Source of the DNA: Burkholderia cepacia
GTDB taxonomy: Bacteria > Pseudomonadota > Gammaproteobacteria > Burkholderiales > Burkholderiaceae
DNA length: 64,000 nt
Assembly (NCBI RefSeq): GCF_001718835.1
Contig: NZ_CP013442.1
Coordinates: 620,001 to 684,000 of the forward strand
Reading direction: 5' to 3'
Shown piece by piece: positions 42,646 to 56,690 of the stretch. A program made the position numbers and the translations under genes. The notes below the pieces were generated by a model that had not been told where the DNA came from, searched no databases, and was given only the letters and a program-made list of their open reading frames with translations. Position 1 is the first letter of the stretch. Every line of letters starts with the position of its first letter.

Positions 42646-44103
42646 TCAGCCGTCTCGCTCGACGGGATGCGGCTCCCTGAGCCGGTTCGCGCTCCGCGCG
42701 GCCTCGTAGTAGCCGGCCGCCGGCGGGCGCTTCAGGTAGCGGCCAGCGCCGCGCACCGCGCGCAATTCGCCGTCGGCCCACGCGAGTGCGCCGCGCGTGA
42801 GCGTGTGCGTCGCGACGCCCTGCACCGTCATCCCCTCGAACACGTTGAAGTCGACCTGCTGGTGATGGGTCTTCACCGAGATCGTCTTCGTCGCGGCCGG
42901 GTCCCACACGACGAGGTCGGCATCGGCGCCCACCTGCACGGCACCCTTGCGCGGATACAGGTTGAAGATCTGCGCGGCGTTCGTCGACGTGATCCGCACG
43001 AATTCGTTCGGCGTGATGCGGCCGTGATTCACGCCGTGATGCCACAGCACCGACATGCGATCCTCGACCCCGCCGCAGCCGTTCGGGATCCGCGTGAAAT
43101 CGTCGCGGCCCATCGCCTTCTGCGACGCGCAGAATACGCAGTGGTCGGTCGCCGTCGTATGCAGCTGCCCCGCCTGCAGCCCGCGCCACAGCGCCTCGCG
43201 ATGCTCGGCCGAGCGGAACGGCGGGCTCATCACGTGCGCGGCCGCACGCGTCCAGTCCGGGTCGCGATAGACGGACTCGTCGATCACCAGGTGGCCCGGC
43301 AGCACTTCGCCGAACACACGCAGCCCTTCGCTGCGCGCGCGCGTGATCGCGTCGACCGCATCCTTCGCGGAAACGTGCACGATATACACGGGCACGCCGA
43401 GCACCTGCGCGATGCGGATCGCGCGGTTCGCGGCCTCGCCCTCGACCTCCGGCGGCCGCGACAGCGGATGCGCCTCCGGCCCCGTCATCCCGCGCGCGAG
43501 CAGCGCCTTCTGCAGCTGGAACACGAGCTCGCCGTTCTCCGCGTGCACGGTCGGCAGCGCGCCGAGTTCGAGCGAACGAGAGAAACTGTTCACGAGCACC
43601 TCGTCGTCGGCCATGATCGCGTTCTTGTAGGCCATGAAGTGCTTGAAGCTCGACACGCCGTGCTCGCGCACGAGCGTCCCCATGTCGCGATGCACGCTCT
43701 CGTCCCACCACGTCACGGCCACGTGGAAGCCGTAGTCGGCCGCCGCCTTCTCGGCCCAGCCGCGCCATTCGCGGAACGCGTCCATCAGCGGCTGCTTCGG
43801 GCTCGGGATCACGAAGTCGATGATGCTCGTCGTGCCGCCCGCGAGCCCGGCGGCCGTGCCCGTGTAGAAGTCGTCGCTCGCGGTCGTGCCCATGAACGGC
43901 AGTTCCATGTGCGTATGCGGATCGATGCCGCCCGGCATCACGTACTGATCGTGCGCGTCGACGACGCTCGCGCCGGCCGGCGCGTCGATCTGCTCGGCGA
44001 TCTGCAGGATCGTGCCGCCGTCTTCAGGGTCCGCGCACAGAACGTCGGCGCGATAGGAGCGGTCAGCATCGACCACGGTGCCGCCGCGAATCAGGATTGC
44101 CAT
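42646..44103 (-). CDS. hydA: Dihydropyrimidinase / D-hydantoinase
   Basis: This zinc amidohydrolase opens dihydrouracil and dihydrothymine to the N-carbamoyl beta-amino acids, step two of reductive pyrimidine breakdown. It has 485 residues. Metal ligands are the His pair in GGIDPHTHMELP near residue 62, the carbamylated Lys in SSFKHFMAYKN near 157, the His in PTVHAEN and in IVHVSAK, and the Asp in TATDHC near 322. The start at 44103 follows GAGGAGG. It is the last gene of the catabolic set, 38 bases after the NCS1 transporter, and uses the product of PreAT as substrate. Confidence 0.94.
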   Translation of the reverse strand: MAILIRGGTVVDADRSYRADVLCADPEDGGTILQIAEQIDAPAGASVVDAHDQYVMPGGIDPHTHMELPFMGTTASDDFYTGTAAGLAGGTTSIIDFVIPSPKQPLMDAFREWRGWAEKAAADYGFHVAVTWWDESVHRDMGTLVREHGVSSFKHFMAYKNAIMADDEVLVNSFSRSLELGALPTVHAENGELVFQLQKALLARGMTGPEAHPLSRPPEVEGEAANRAIRIAQVLGVPVYIVHVSAKDAVDAITRARSEGLRVFGEVLPGHLVIDESVYRDPDWTRAAAHVMSPPFRSAEHREALWRGLQAGQLHTTATDHCVFCASQKAMGRDDFTRIPNGCGGVEDRMSVLWHHGVNHGRITPNEFVRITSTNAAQIFNLYPRKGAVQVGADADLVVWDPAATKTISVKTHHQQVDFNVFEGMTVQGVATHTLTRGALAWADGELRAVRGAGRYLKRPPAAGYYEAARSANRLREPHPVERDG

Positions 44104-44141
44104 TGGGTTGCCTCCTCGTTGACTGACAATGTCCGTGCCGT

Positions 44142-45650
44142 TCAGGCGCTCGCCACCTGCGCGCTTTGCCCGGCGCGCCACTTCATCCAGGTGCCGTACA
44201 CGCCCGACGCCAGCACGAGACCGACGAACCACGCGTACGTGTAAAGCGTGTTGAAGAACGCCGGCACGTTCGGGAACGACGCCGGAAACGCCGTGTGCAG
44301 GAAGCCGGGCAGGTTCGGCAGCACGCCGACCGCGAGCGCGGCCAGCGCGGCCGGGTTCCAGCCGTGCGCGTAGCTGAAGCCGCCGCGCTTGTCGAACAGC
44401 GCGCGCGCGTCGAGCCGCGTGCCGCGAATCAGGAAGTAGTCGACCATCATGATCCCGGCCACGGGCCCGAGCAGCGCCGAATAGCCGACGAGCCAGGTGA
44501 AGATGTAGCCGTCCGTCGTCGCCAGGATCTTCCACGGCATCATCACGATCGCGATGGTCGCGGTGATCATCCCGCCGGTGCGGTACGAGATCGCCTTCGG
44601 CCACAGGCTCGAGAAATCGTAGGCCGGGCCGACGAGATTCGCCGCGAGGTTGCAGCACATCGTGTCGAGCGTGAGGATCACGAGCGCGATGCCCACGCCG
44701 ATGCCCGTCATCCGGCTCGTCAGGTCGATCGGATCCCAGATCGCGTTGCCGTAGATCACGACGGTCGCGGACGTCACGACGACCGACACCACCGACAGCA
44801 GCGCCATCGGCAACGGCAGCCCGATCGACTGGCCGATCACCTGGTCGCGCTGCGAATGTGCGAAGCGCGTGAAATCGGGAATGTTCAAGGCGAGCGTCGC
44901 CCAGAAGCCGACCATCGCGGTCAGGCCGGGCCAGAAGGTCGCCCAGAACAGCCCGGCCTTCTTGCCGCCCGCCGCGAACTGCGACGGCGCCGACAGCATC
45001 GTGCCGAAGCCGCCCGCCTTCGACGTCGCCCACCACACGAGCGCCACACACATCACGACCTTGATCGGCGCGGACCAGCTCTCGAGCCAGCGGATCGAAT
45101 CGGTGCCGTGCCAGATGAAGTAGAGCTGCAGCGCCCAGAACACGAGGAAGCACGCGAGCTGCCCGAAGCCGATGCCGACGACCGGCAGCGCGGCGCCGTG
45201 CAGCACGTTGCCGGTCAGGATGTTCAGCAGCGTATAGATCGCACTGCCGCCGAGCCAGGTCTGGATCCCGTACCAGCCGCATGCGACGATCGCGCGCAAC
45301 AGCGCCGGCAGCTTCGCGCCCTGCGTGCCGAACGACGCGCGCACGAGCACCGCGTACGGAATCCCGTGCTTCGCGCCCGCATGACCGATCAGCAGCATCG
45401 GCACGAGCACGATCAGGTTGCCGAGCAATACCGTCGTCACGGCCTGCCACGGCGACATGCCTTCCTGGATCAGCCCCGCCGCAAGCATGTACGACGCAAT
45501 GTTCATCACCATCCCGACCCAGAGCGCCGCGAAGTGATACCACTTCCACGTGCGCTGCGCCGGCGTCGTCGGCGCGAGGTCGTCGTTGTACAGGCTGCCG
45601 CCCTGCGCCGCGGCGCCATCGGGATCGGCGGGATTCGCTGTCAGCTTCAT
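44142..45650 (-). CDS. NCS1-family nucleobase:cation symporter
   Basis: This inner-membrane transporter of 502 residues is expected to import uracil, thymine, or a related pyrimidine or hydantoin. It has about 12 hydrophobic segments. The N-terminal NDDLAPTTPAQRTWKWYHFAALWVG is the NCS1 signature, and GCG-like helix residues follow (ACGWYGIQTWLGG). The ATG at 45650 is chosen because GGAG lies eight bases upstream; a TTG just before it is less likely. It is placed between preA and hydA, which points to uptake of the pathway substrate. Confidence 0.92.
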   Translation of the reverse strand: MKLTANPADPDGAAAQGGSLYNDDLAPTTPAQRTWKWYHFAALWVGMVMNIASYMLAAGLIQEGMSPWQAVTTVLLGNLIVLVPMLLIGHAGAKHGIPYAVLVRASFGTQGAKLPALLRAIVACGWYGIQTWLGGSAIYTLLNILTGNVLHGAALPVVGIGFGQLACFLVFWALQLYFIWHGTDSIRWLESWSAPIKVVMCVALVWWATSKAGGFGTMLSAPSQFAAGGKKAGLFWATFWPGLTAMVGFWATLALNIPDFTRFAHSQRDQVIGQSIGLPLPMALLSVVSVVVTSATVVIYGNAIWDPIDLTSRMTGIGVGIALVILTLDTMCCNLAANLVGPAYDFSSLWPKAISYRTGGMITATIAIVMMPWKILATTDGYIFTWLVGYSALLGPVAGIMMVDYFLIRGTRLDARALFDKRGGFSYAHGWNPAALAALAVGVLPNLPGFLHTAFPASFPNVPAFFNTLYTYAWFVGLVLASGVYGTWMKWRAGQSAQVASA

Positions 45651-45756
45651 CAAGAACGCTCCACGGAATCATCCACGCCCGCGCCGCGTGGCGCGCGACG
45701 CCGGACCGGAAGGATCGGAAACGGCGCCCGAACCGGTACCGGGCGCCGGACGCCGG

Positions 45757-47064
45757 TCAGGCAGCCTTCGCGTGTTTCGCGGGCTGAGCCGCGCTCGCGC
45801 GTGCGTCGACGCGCGCCGGATTGTTCGGATGCGTGGTCCAGTTCGCGTAGTCGCCCGAATCGACACGCTCCATCGTGATGCACTGCTCGACCGGACACAC
45901 ATGCATGCAAAGATTGCACCCGACGCATTCCGAGTCCACCACTTCGAAGTGACGCACGCCGTCCTTCGTCGCCGTGATCGCCTGGTGCGACGTGTCCTCG
46001 CACGCGATATGGCACAGCCCGCACTGGATGCAGCGGTCCTGGTCGATGCGCGCCTTGATGTCGTACTTCAGGTTCAGGTATTTCCAGTCGGTCACGTTCG
46101 GCACCGCACGGCCACGGATATCGTCGAGCGTCGCGTAGCCCTTCTCGTCCATCCAGTTCGACAGCCCGTCGGCGAGGTCCGACACGATCCGGAATCCGTA
46201 ATGCATCGCCGCGGTGCACACCTGCACGCTGCCGGCACCGAGCACCATGAACTCGGCCGCATCGCGCCACGACGAGATGCCGCCGATGCCGGAGATCGGC
46301 AGGTTCGGCGTTTCCGGGTCGCGCGCGATCTCCGCGACCATGTTCAATGCGATCGGCTTGACCGCGGGGCCGCAATAACCGCCGTGCGTACCCTTGCCGT
46401 CCACCGTCGGCATCGGCGCCATGTGGTCGAGATCGACGGCGACGATCGAGTTGATCGTATTGATCAGCGACACGCCGTCCGCGCCGCCCTTGTATGCCGC
46501 GCGCGACCCCATCCGGATGTCGCTGATGTTCGGCGTGAGCTTCACGAGGCACGGCAGCTTCGTGCCTTCCTTCACCCAGCGCGTGACCATCTCCACGTAT
46601 TCGGGCACCTGCCCGACCGCCGCGCCCATCCCGCGCTCGCTCATCCCGTGCGGACAGCCGAAGTTCAGCTCGACCGCGTCGGCGCCCGTATCCTCGACGA
46701 GCGGCAAAATCCATTTCCAGTCCCGCTCGTTGCACGGCACCATCAGCGACACGATCAGCGCGCGATCCGGCCAGTCGCGCTTCACCTGCGCGATCTCTCT
46801 CAGGTTCACGTCGAGCGGACGGTCGGTGATCAGCTCGATGTTGTTCAGCCCCGCGATGCGCTGGCCGTTCCACTGCACGGCACCGTAGCGCGAACTGACG
46901 TTGACGACGTGCGGATCGAGCCCGAGCGTCTTCCACACGACACCGCCCCAGCCCGCCTCGAACGCCCGGTTCACGTTGTAGGCCTTGTCGGTCGGCGGGG
47001 CGGACGCCAGCCAGAAGGGATTCGGCGAAGTGATGCCCGCGATGGTGCAGCGAAGGTCGGCCAT
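45757..47064 (-). CDS. preA: NAD-dependent dihydropyrimidine dehydrogenase, PreA subunit
   Basis: PreA reduces uracil and thymine to the dihydro forms. The 435-residue protein has an FMN-binding dihydroorotate-dehydrogenase-like barrel (SPNPFWLASAPPTDKAYNV, then NFGCPHGMSERGMGAAVGQ with the catalytic Cys) and a C-terminal ferredoxin domain with two [4Fe-4S] motifs, CIQCGLCHIAC and CVGCNLCMHVC. The ATG at 47064 starts the conserved MADLRCTIAGI. It lies 68 bases after preT, its electron-supplying partner. Confidence 0.95.
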   Translation of the reverse strand: MADLRCTIAGITSPNPFWLASAPPTDKAYNVNRAFEAGWGGVVWKTLGLDPHVVNVSSRYGAVQWNGQRIAGLNNIELITDRPLDVNLREIAQVKRDWPDRALIVSLMVPCNERDWKWILPLVEDTGADAVELNFGCPHGMSERGMGAAVGQVPEYVEMVTRWVKEGTKLPCLVKLTPNISDIRMGSRAAYKGGADGVSLINTINSIVAVDLDHMAPMPTVDGKGTHGGYCGPAVKPIALNMVAEIARDPETPNLPISGIGGISSWRDAAEFMVLGAGSVQVCTAAMHYGFRIVSDLADGLSNWMDEKGYATLDDIRGRAVPNVTDWKYLNLKYDIKARIDQDRCIQCGLCHIACEDTSHQAITATKDGVRHFEVVDSECVGCNLCMHVCPVEQCITMERVDSGDYANWTTHPNNPARVDARASAAQPAKHAKAA

Positions 47065-47132
47065 GTTCGGCTCCGTGAGAGTGGGGTCGTTGTCGTGATC
47101 GATCAGGTGGGCGGCGTGTGCGTGCTGCCGGC

Positions 47133-48470
47133 TCAGGCCGCCTGCGCGTCGCGCCGCACGAGGGCGGCGTCGATCGACGCGGCCGCTCGCTTGCCGTCCT
47201 GCACGGCCTGCACCGTGAGGTCGACGCCGCCCGTCGCCGCGCAGTCGCCGCCGGCCCACACGTCGGGCCATGCGGTGCGCCCGTCCGCGTCCACCGCGAT
47301 CCGGCTGCCGTCGAGCGTCAGCAATTCGCGCTCGATGCCGACCGGCACCAGCGTCTGGCCGATCGCCTTCAGCACCATGTCCGCCTCGACGGTGAAACGC
47401 TCGCCCGATGCCGCCTCGAACTCGACGCCCGTCACCTGCCCGTCGACGCCGCACAGGCACATCGGCTTCGCGTGCGTGACGAGCGTGACGCCGCACTTCT
47501 GCGCAAATTCGCGCTCGGCCCACGTCGCGCTCATCGCGTCCACGCCACGCCGGTACACCATCGTCACGCGATCGGCGCCGAGCTTGCGGCTTTGCACCGC
47601 CGCATCGATGGCCGTATTGCCGCCGCCGATCACGACCACGCGCCGCCCGACCGGCACGCTCTCCAGCGCGTCGGCCTGCCGTACCTGCTCGATGAAGTCG
47701 ACTGCGTTCATCACGCCGCCGAGTTGCTCGCCTTCGATCGCGAGCGCCCGCACGCCGCCGAGGCCCATCGCGAGGAACACCGCGTCGTGCTGCTCGCGCA
47801 GCGCGTCGAGCGTGACGTCGCGTCCGAGTGCGACGCCCGTTTCCAGCGCGATGCCGCCCACCGACAGCAGCCACTCGACTTCGCGCTGCGCGAAATCGTC
47901 GACGGTCTTGTACGCGGCGATCCCGTATTCGTTGAGGCCGCCTGCTTTCGGGCGCGCGTCGAACAGCGTGACGCGATGCCCGGCGAGCGCGAGCCGGTGC
48001 GCACACGCGAGCCCGGCCGGGCCCGCACCGACCACCGCGACGTGGCGGCCGGTGTCGGGCGCGCGACGGAACGCGACGGCGCCCGATGCCATCGCCCAGT
48101 CGGTCGCATGCCGCTGCAGCGCGCCGATCGCAACGGGCTGCGCATCCTGGTGGTTGCGCACGCATGCGCCTTCGCACAGGATTTCGGTCGGGCACACGCG
48201 TGCGCACATCCCGCCGAGCGGGTTCGCCGACAGGATGTCGGTCGCGGCGCCCCTCAGGTTGCCGTTGCCGATCTTGCGGATAAAGCTCGGGATGTCGATC
48301 TGCGTCGGGCAGGCCTGCACGCACGGCGCGTCGTAGCAGTAGTGGCAGCGGCTGGCGGCGGCCGCCGCGGCGGTCGGATCGAGCAGCGGCGCGATATCGG
48401 CGAATTCGCACGAGAGTTGCGTGGACGACAGGCGATGCGCGGCGATATCGCCGGTTGGCTTGGTGGTCAT
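47133..48470 (-). CDS. preT: NAD-dependent dihydropyrimidine dehydrogenase, PreT subunit
   Basis: PreT takes electrons from NADH and passes them through FAD and iron-sulfur clusters to PreA. The 445-residue protein has N-terminal cluster motifs CHYCYDAPCVQACP and CARVCPTEILCEGAC. An FAD Rossmann motif VAVVGAGPAGLACAHRLAL follows near residue 145, and an NAD motif VVVIGGGNTAIDAAV near 280. It is glutamate-synthase-small-subunit-like, as expected for PreT. It follows the hydrolase gene by 125 bases in the same direction. Confidence 0.95.
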   Translation of the reverse strand: MTTKPTGDIAAHRLSSTQLSCEFADIAPLLDPTAAAAAASRCHYCYDAPCVQACPTQIDIPSFIRKIGNGNLRGAATDILSANPLGGMCARVCPTEILCEGACVRNHQDAQPVAIGALQRHATDWAMASGAVAFRRAPDTGRHVAVVGAGPAGLACAHRLALAGHRVTLFDARPKAGGLNEYGIAAYKTVDDFAQREVEWLLSVGGIALETGVALGRDVTLDALREQHDAVFLAMGLGGVRALAIEGEQLGGVMNAVDFIEQVRQADALESVPVGRRVVVIGGGNTAIDAAVQSRKLGADRVTMVYRRGVDAMSATWAEREFAQKCGVTLVTHAKPMCLCGVDGQVTGVEFEAASGERFTVEADMVLKAIGQTLVPVGIERELLTLDGSRIAVDADGRTAWPDVWAGGDCAATGGVDLTVQAVQDGKRAAASIDAALVRRDAQAA

Positions 48471-48595
48471 GCGCGTTCCTTCGTCAAGGTGAGGACATAG
48501 CCGTGCCTGCCGGCTGCGCGAATGCGGAACCGGGACGGCGGTTTTATGGGCGATGCGGTCAGTCGATAGCGGGAATGCCTGCTAGGGCTGCGTCG

Positions 48596-49876
48596 TCATG
48601 AAGCCGGCTCGCATGCGCGCGACAGCATTGCATGCAGCAGCACGTTCGCGCCGGCCTCGATCCACGCGGGCGTCGCGTCCTCGATCTCGTTGTGGCTGAT
48701 CCCGTCGACACACGGCACGAACACCATCGACGTCGGCGCGACCTGGGCGAGATAGCACGCATCGTGCCCCGCGCCCGACACGATGTCTCGATGCGAGTAG
48801 CCGAAGCGGTCGGCCGCGGCGCGCACGGCCGTAACACAATCGGCGTCGAACGCGACCGGCTTGTAATAGAAGATCTGCTCGAGCTGGGTCTCGAGCCCGA
48901 TGTCGGCCGCGATGCGCGCCACGCCGTCGCGCAATGCCGCATCCATCTTCGCGAGCACCGTGTCGTCCGGATGACGGAAATCGACGGTGAAGAACACGCG
49001 GCCGGGAATCACGTTGCGCGAGTTCGGGTAGACCTGCATCATGCCGACCGTCGCGCAGCCGAACGGCGCGTGATCGAGGCCGATCCGGTTGACCAGATCG
49101 ACCACGCGCGACGCACCGAGCAGCGCATCGCGCCGGCGCGGCATCGGGGTCGGCCCCGCATGCGCTTCCTGGCCGGTGAACGTGATCTCGTACCAGCGCT
49201 GCCCCTGCGCGTCGGTCACGACGCCGATCGTCTTGCACTCCGCTTCGAGTATCGGCCCCTGCTCGATGTGCAGTTCGAACGCCGCGTGCAGCTTGCGCCC
49301 GCCGCACGGCACGTCGCCCGCGTAACCGATGCGCGCCAGTTCCTCGCCGATCGTCTTGCCGTCCACGTCCTTGCGCGACAGCCCGTATTCGAGCGGGAAC
49401 ACGCCCGCGAATACGCCGGATGCGACCATCGCGGGCGCGAAGCGCGAGCCTTCCTCGTTGGTCCAGATCACGACCTCGACCGGATGCTCGGTCTCGATGC
49501 CGTGATCGTTGAGACTGCGAATCACTTCGAGGCCGCCGAGCACGCCGTAGATGCCGTCGAAGCGGCCGCCCGTCGGCTGCGAATCCGCGTGCGAGCCGGT
49601 AACGACCGGCGCCGCATCGGCCGCGCGACCCGCGCGGCGCATGAACACGTTGCCCATCGTATCGACCGTCACCGTGCAGCCGGCGGCCTTCGCCCAGCCG
49701 ACGATCAGGTCGCGGCCGGCCTTGTCGAGATCGGTCAGCGCGAGGCGGCACACGCCGCCCTTCGGCGTCGCGCCGATCTTCGCGACCTCCATCAGGCTGT
49801 CCCACAACCGCTTGCCGTCGACCTTGATCGACGTGTCGAAAGCTGCCCGCTTCACTGTTTCCGATACCGCGTTCAT
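48596..49876 (-). CDS. Zn-dependent N-carbamoyl-beta-alanine/ureidopropionate amidohydrolase
   Basis: This 426-residue M20-type binuclear zinc hydrolase belongs to the beta-ureidopropionase/allantoate amidohydrolase/HyuC group. It should release ammonia, CO2 and beta-alanine (or beta-aminoisobutyrate), the last step of the reductive pathway. Metal-binding motifs are GSHADSQPTGGRFDGIYG near residue 93, TNEEGSRF near 138 and the late HNEIED; the dimer-domain substrate motif GQEAHAGPTPM is near 235. Genomic context (preT, preA, hydA) decides ureidopropionase over allantoate hydrolase. It is the first gene of the catabolic operon and is divergent from the TetR gene. Confidence 0.9.
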   Translation of the reverse strand: MNAVSETVKRAAFDTSIKVDGKRLWDSLMEVAKIGATPKGGVCRLALTDLDKAGRDLIVGWAKAAGCTVTVDTMGNVFMRRAGRAADAAPVVTGSHADSQPTGGRFDGIYGVLGGLEVIRSLNDHGIETEHPVEVVIWTNEEGSRFAPAMVASGVFAGVFPLEYGLSRKDVDGKTIGEELARIGYAGDVPCGGRKLHAAFELHIEQGPILEAECKTIGVVTDAQGQRWYEITFTGQEAHAGPTPMPRRRDALLGASRVVDLVNRIGLDHAPFGCATVGMMQVYPNSRNVIPGRVFFTVDFRHPDDTVLAKMDAALRDGVARIAADIGLETQLEQIFYYKPVAFDADCVTAVRAAADRFGYSHRDIVSGAGHDACYLAQVAPTSMVFVPCVDGISHNEIEDATPAWIEAGANVLLHAMLSRACEPAS

Positions 49877-50035
49877 TCGCGTCGCTCCTCTGATCAGTCA
49901 TGCTGTCGGTTCAGTCGCTGCCGGTGCATGCGCGGCCTGTTCCGGGGCATGGCCGCACGCACAAGGTGCACGTTTCCGGTTCATTGCCGGCGAGTGACCG
50001 GGCGATTCGCCGGGGCCCTCCGCCGCTCGTCGAAT

Positions 50036-50053
50036 CCTGTCCGATTGGACAGG
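50036..50053. promoter_or_regulatory. Perfect palindrome between hydrolase and TetR gene
   Basis: CCTGTCC (50036-50042) and GGACAGG (50047-50053) flank GATT. This 18-base dyad lies in the 354-base divergent promoter region of the pyrimidine operon and its regulator, where an autoregulated TetR protein would bind. A related site occurs at 42614-42630. Nothing else in 49,877-50,230 stands out. Confidence 0.6.
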
Positions 50054-50230
50054 TTTTAGGCGAATCCCATTGGCAAATCAATGTCTTTCTTGCGTGAAGA
50101 CTTGTAGCGAGAAGCGTGCCACTGCGTTGCAACATCGCATGGTGTGCAACGCAATCCGGGTGCGTGCCAGCCCGTGGACGAGCGGCTAGAATGAAGCCCA
50201 ACGCGGCATGCCCGCCGCGCGAGGGCAACG

Positions 50231-50923
50231 ATGAAACTTGACGAAGCCGTAACCGAAGCGATGGAAAGCGAAGCAACGGCCACGCCTTTGCGGCGACGCA
50301 AGGCGCACATCCGCGAGTCCAACGAAGCGCATCTGCTCGCCTGTGCGGAGGCCGTGTTCGCGGAGCGTGGGCTCGACGGCGCGAGCACCGCGATGATCGC
50401 GGAGCGCGCGGGCCTGCCGAAAGCCAACCTGCATTACTACTTCCCGACGAAGCTCGCGCTCTACCGCCGCGTGCTCGACGACCTGTTCGAGGACTGGCAT
50501 CGCGCGGCCGGCACGTTCGAGGCCGACGACGATCCGGTGGCTGCGATCGGCGGCTACGTGCGCGCGAAGATGGCACTGTCGCGGCGGCGCCCGCTCGGCT
50601 CGAAGGTCTGGGCCAACGAGATCATCCAGGGCGCCGAGCACATGCAGGACATCCTGGCGGGGCGCGTGAAGCCGTGGTTCGACACGCGCGTGAAGGTGAT
50701 CGACGGCTGGATCGCGCGCGGCCTGCTCGCGCCGATCGACGCGCACACGCTGATGTACCTGATCTGGGCAACCACGCAGCACTACGCGGATTTCGATGCG
50801 CAGATCCGCGCGCTGAGCGGCAAGCGAGCGTTCACGCAGAAGGCGTTCGACGAGCGGACCGAGCAGGTCGTGCAGCTCGTGATTCGCGCATGCGGCGCGG
50901 TATCGCCGAATGTGAATCGATAG
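50231..50923 (+). CDS. RutR-like TetR-family regulator of pyrimidine catabolism
   Basis: This 230-residue repressor has an N-terminal helix-turn-helix (about 35-85) with GASTAMIAERAGLPKANLHYYFPTK. The C-terminal domain, with WANEIIQGAEHMQDIL and WIARGLLAPIDAHTLMYLIWATTQHYADF, is the RutR-type ligand domain that senses uracil or thymine in E. coli RutR. It is divergent from the ureidopropionase gene and should control the operon through the palindrome at 50036-50053. The ATG at 50231 follows GAGGGCAACG. The start might instead be at the later Met near residue 11. Confidence 0.88.
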   Translation: MKLDEAVTEAMESEATATPLRRRKAHIRESNEAHLLACAEAVFAERGLDGASTAMIAERAGLPKANLHYYFPTKLALYRRVLDDLFEDWHRAAGTFEADDDPVAAIGGYVRAKMALSRRRPLGSKVWANEIIQGAEHMQDILAGRVKPWFDTRVKVIDGWIARGLLAPIDAHTLMYLIWATTQHYADFDAQIRALSGKRAFTQKAFDERTEQVVQLVIRACGAVSPNVNR

Positions 50924-50953
50924 GCGGCGATCTTTCCGTCGCCGGAAACGCAA

Positions 50954-50980
50954 AAACCCCCGCCTTTTGGGCGGGGGTTT
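50954..50980. terminator. Bidirectional terminator between TetR gene and rRNA operon
   Basis: An 11-base perfect stem (50954-50964 and 50970-50980) with loop TTTTG has an A-run on its left side and TTT on its right. It can end both the plus-strand TetR transcript and the minus-strand rRNA operon. Confidence 0.9.
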
Positions 50981-50992
50981 CTGGCTTGGGGG

Positions 50993-51108
50993 AGCCTGAC
51001 GATTACCTACTTTCACACGGGAATCCGCACTATCATCGGCGTAGAGTCGTTTCACGGTCCTGTTCGGGATGGGAAGGGGTGGGACCGACTCGCTATGGTC
51101 ATCAGGCA
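50993..51108 (-). rRNA. rrf: 5S ribosomal RNA
   Basis: The reverse strand begins TGCCTGATGACCATAGCGAG and contains the conserved CCCATCCCGAACAG segment, ending GTAATCGTCAGGCT. The paired ends match the 5S acceptor stem. It is about 116 bases, last in the operon. End positions are judged by eye and may be off by a few bases. Confidence 0.95.
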
Positions 51109-51291
51109 AAGAGGGGTGTTCTGCTGGCTGGGCCAACAGAACCAATCCGGGAAGAAGCAGTAATTTAGGTTGTGAGCTGTATCTCACACATACGCGGCAC
51201 TTCAACCGCAGTACGTCGAGTGCCTTGCACTCGACGCTCGATATCCGTAAGCGCTGAAGCGCTAACGGCTATCGAGACAGCCTTGTTATAG

Positions 51292-54171
<2,880 letters not shown>

Positions 54172-54454
54172 CTATAACGAGTCTGTCTCGTTACAGGTTG
54201 AGTTCTCGCGTTGTGCCGTATTCCAATTGAGCCGAACATGAAGTTCGAATCATCTTGAGATACATCGATACAATCACAACCCGGATAGTTTCCACGTCCA
54301 TCTCAAAGACGCTTCCGCTATCCAAATTACTTGCTTCTTCCAGATTGTTAAAGAACGACAGCCGATACAGTTACCTGCATCACTCTGACTGGCTCAATCG
54401 CCAATGCCAAATCCTCGGTTCGCTTTCGAACCAAGCACTTCGCATTGAAGATTG

Positions 54455-54530
54455 TGGTGGAGGCAGACGGGATCGAACCGACGACCCCCTGCTTGCAAAG
54501 CAGGTGCTCTCCCAGCTGAGCTATGCCCCC
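54455..54530 (-). tRNA. tRNA-Ala (TGC)
   Basis: This 76-base tRNA, with CCA encoded, has acceptor stem GGGGGCA/TGCCTCC, anticodon TGC within CTTTGCAAG, and T-loop GTTCGATCC. It sits in the 16S-23S spacer, the classical position, 36 bases from tRNA-Ile. Confidence 0.97.
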
Positions 54531-54566
54531 ATACAGAGACTTCCCAGGGTACTTCCGCCAGACAAT

Positions 54567-54643
54567 TGGTGGGTCTGGTTGGATTCGAACCAACGACCCC
54601 CGCCTTATCAAGACGGTGCTCTAACCGACTGAGCTACAGACCC
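54567..54643 (-). tRNA. tRNA-Ile (GAT)
   Basis: This 77-base tRNA, with CCA encoded, has acceptor stem GGGTCTG/CAGACCC, anticodon GAT within CTTGATAAG, and T-loop GTTCGAATCC. It lies first in the 16S-23S spacer, followed by tRNA-Ala. Confidence 0.97.
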
Positions 54644-54705
54644 CTGAGTCTGTCCTAATTTACAGCCGATAAGCGTGAGCGCTCAACTTGTGCGAGATAG
54701 CTCTG

Positions 54706-56237
<1,532 letters not shown>

Positions 56238-56482
56238 AAACCTGTTACTGCTTTCGGTTCGGTTAAGAACCGGTCGCTCACTCAAAGCTGACAGGAATAT
56301 GAATCACTTCATAAACCTGACTTACTTTAGCGTGAGACTCTTGATACTTTTGCTATCTGATCCGAGGATCGGCTCGCTGTCATCAAGCGCCCACACTTAT
56401 CGGCTGTTAATTTTTAAAGAACGTGTCTGCGAGAAAACCGTCTTTCTCAGCAGCGCTGCGTTGTCAGCAGCAGAGAAGCGAG
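56238..56482 (-). other. rRNA operon leader
   Basis: This is the transcribed leader between the promoter and 16S. It contains the TTCTTTAAAAATTAACAGC segment near 56403-56421, typical of Burkholderia rRNA leaders and likely part of the antitermination/processing region. There is no coding potential. The upstream 56,512-56,690 also shows no gene. Confidence 0.7.
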
Positions 56483-56511
56483 ATTATGAACCGTGTTTCG
56501 CAGCTCGTCAA
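56483..56511 (-). promoter_or_regulatory. rRNA operon promoter
   Basis: On the reverse strand TTGACG (56506-56511) and CATAAT (56483-56488) are separated by exactly 17 bases. A GC-rich discriminator (CTCGC) follows and an A/T-rich UP-like stretch (TATAAAAAGTTG) precedes. This is a strong sigma-70 promoter about 245 bases before 16S. Confidence 0.85.
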
Positions 56512-56690
56512 CAACTTTTTATACTACATCGTTGCGACTGCGGGGTTCATCTTCCTCGGCGCTCCAGGCGTCCAATCGGACCTCCCGAACCACCCGCTTC
56601 CCCTTCCGCGCCGCGTTTCCGTTAGCGCGAAAGAGGCGTGATTCTAAGCACCTCCCGCGCCAAGCGCAAGGGGTTTCGCGAAATAAATTC

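Noticed and set aside
54255..54658. Open frames across the tRNA pair in the rRNA spacer
   Set aside because: They translate tRNA-Ala and tRNA-Ile sequence (the familiar spurious GFEPTT-type peptides) and are not genes.
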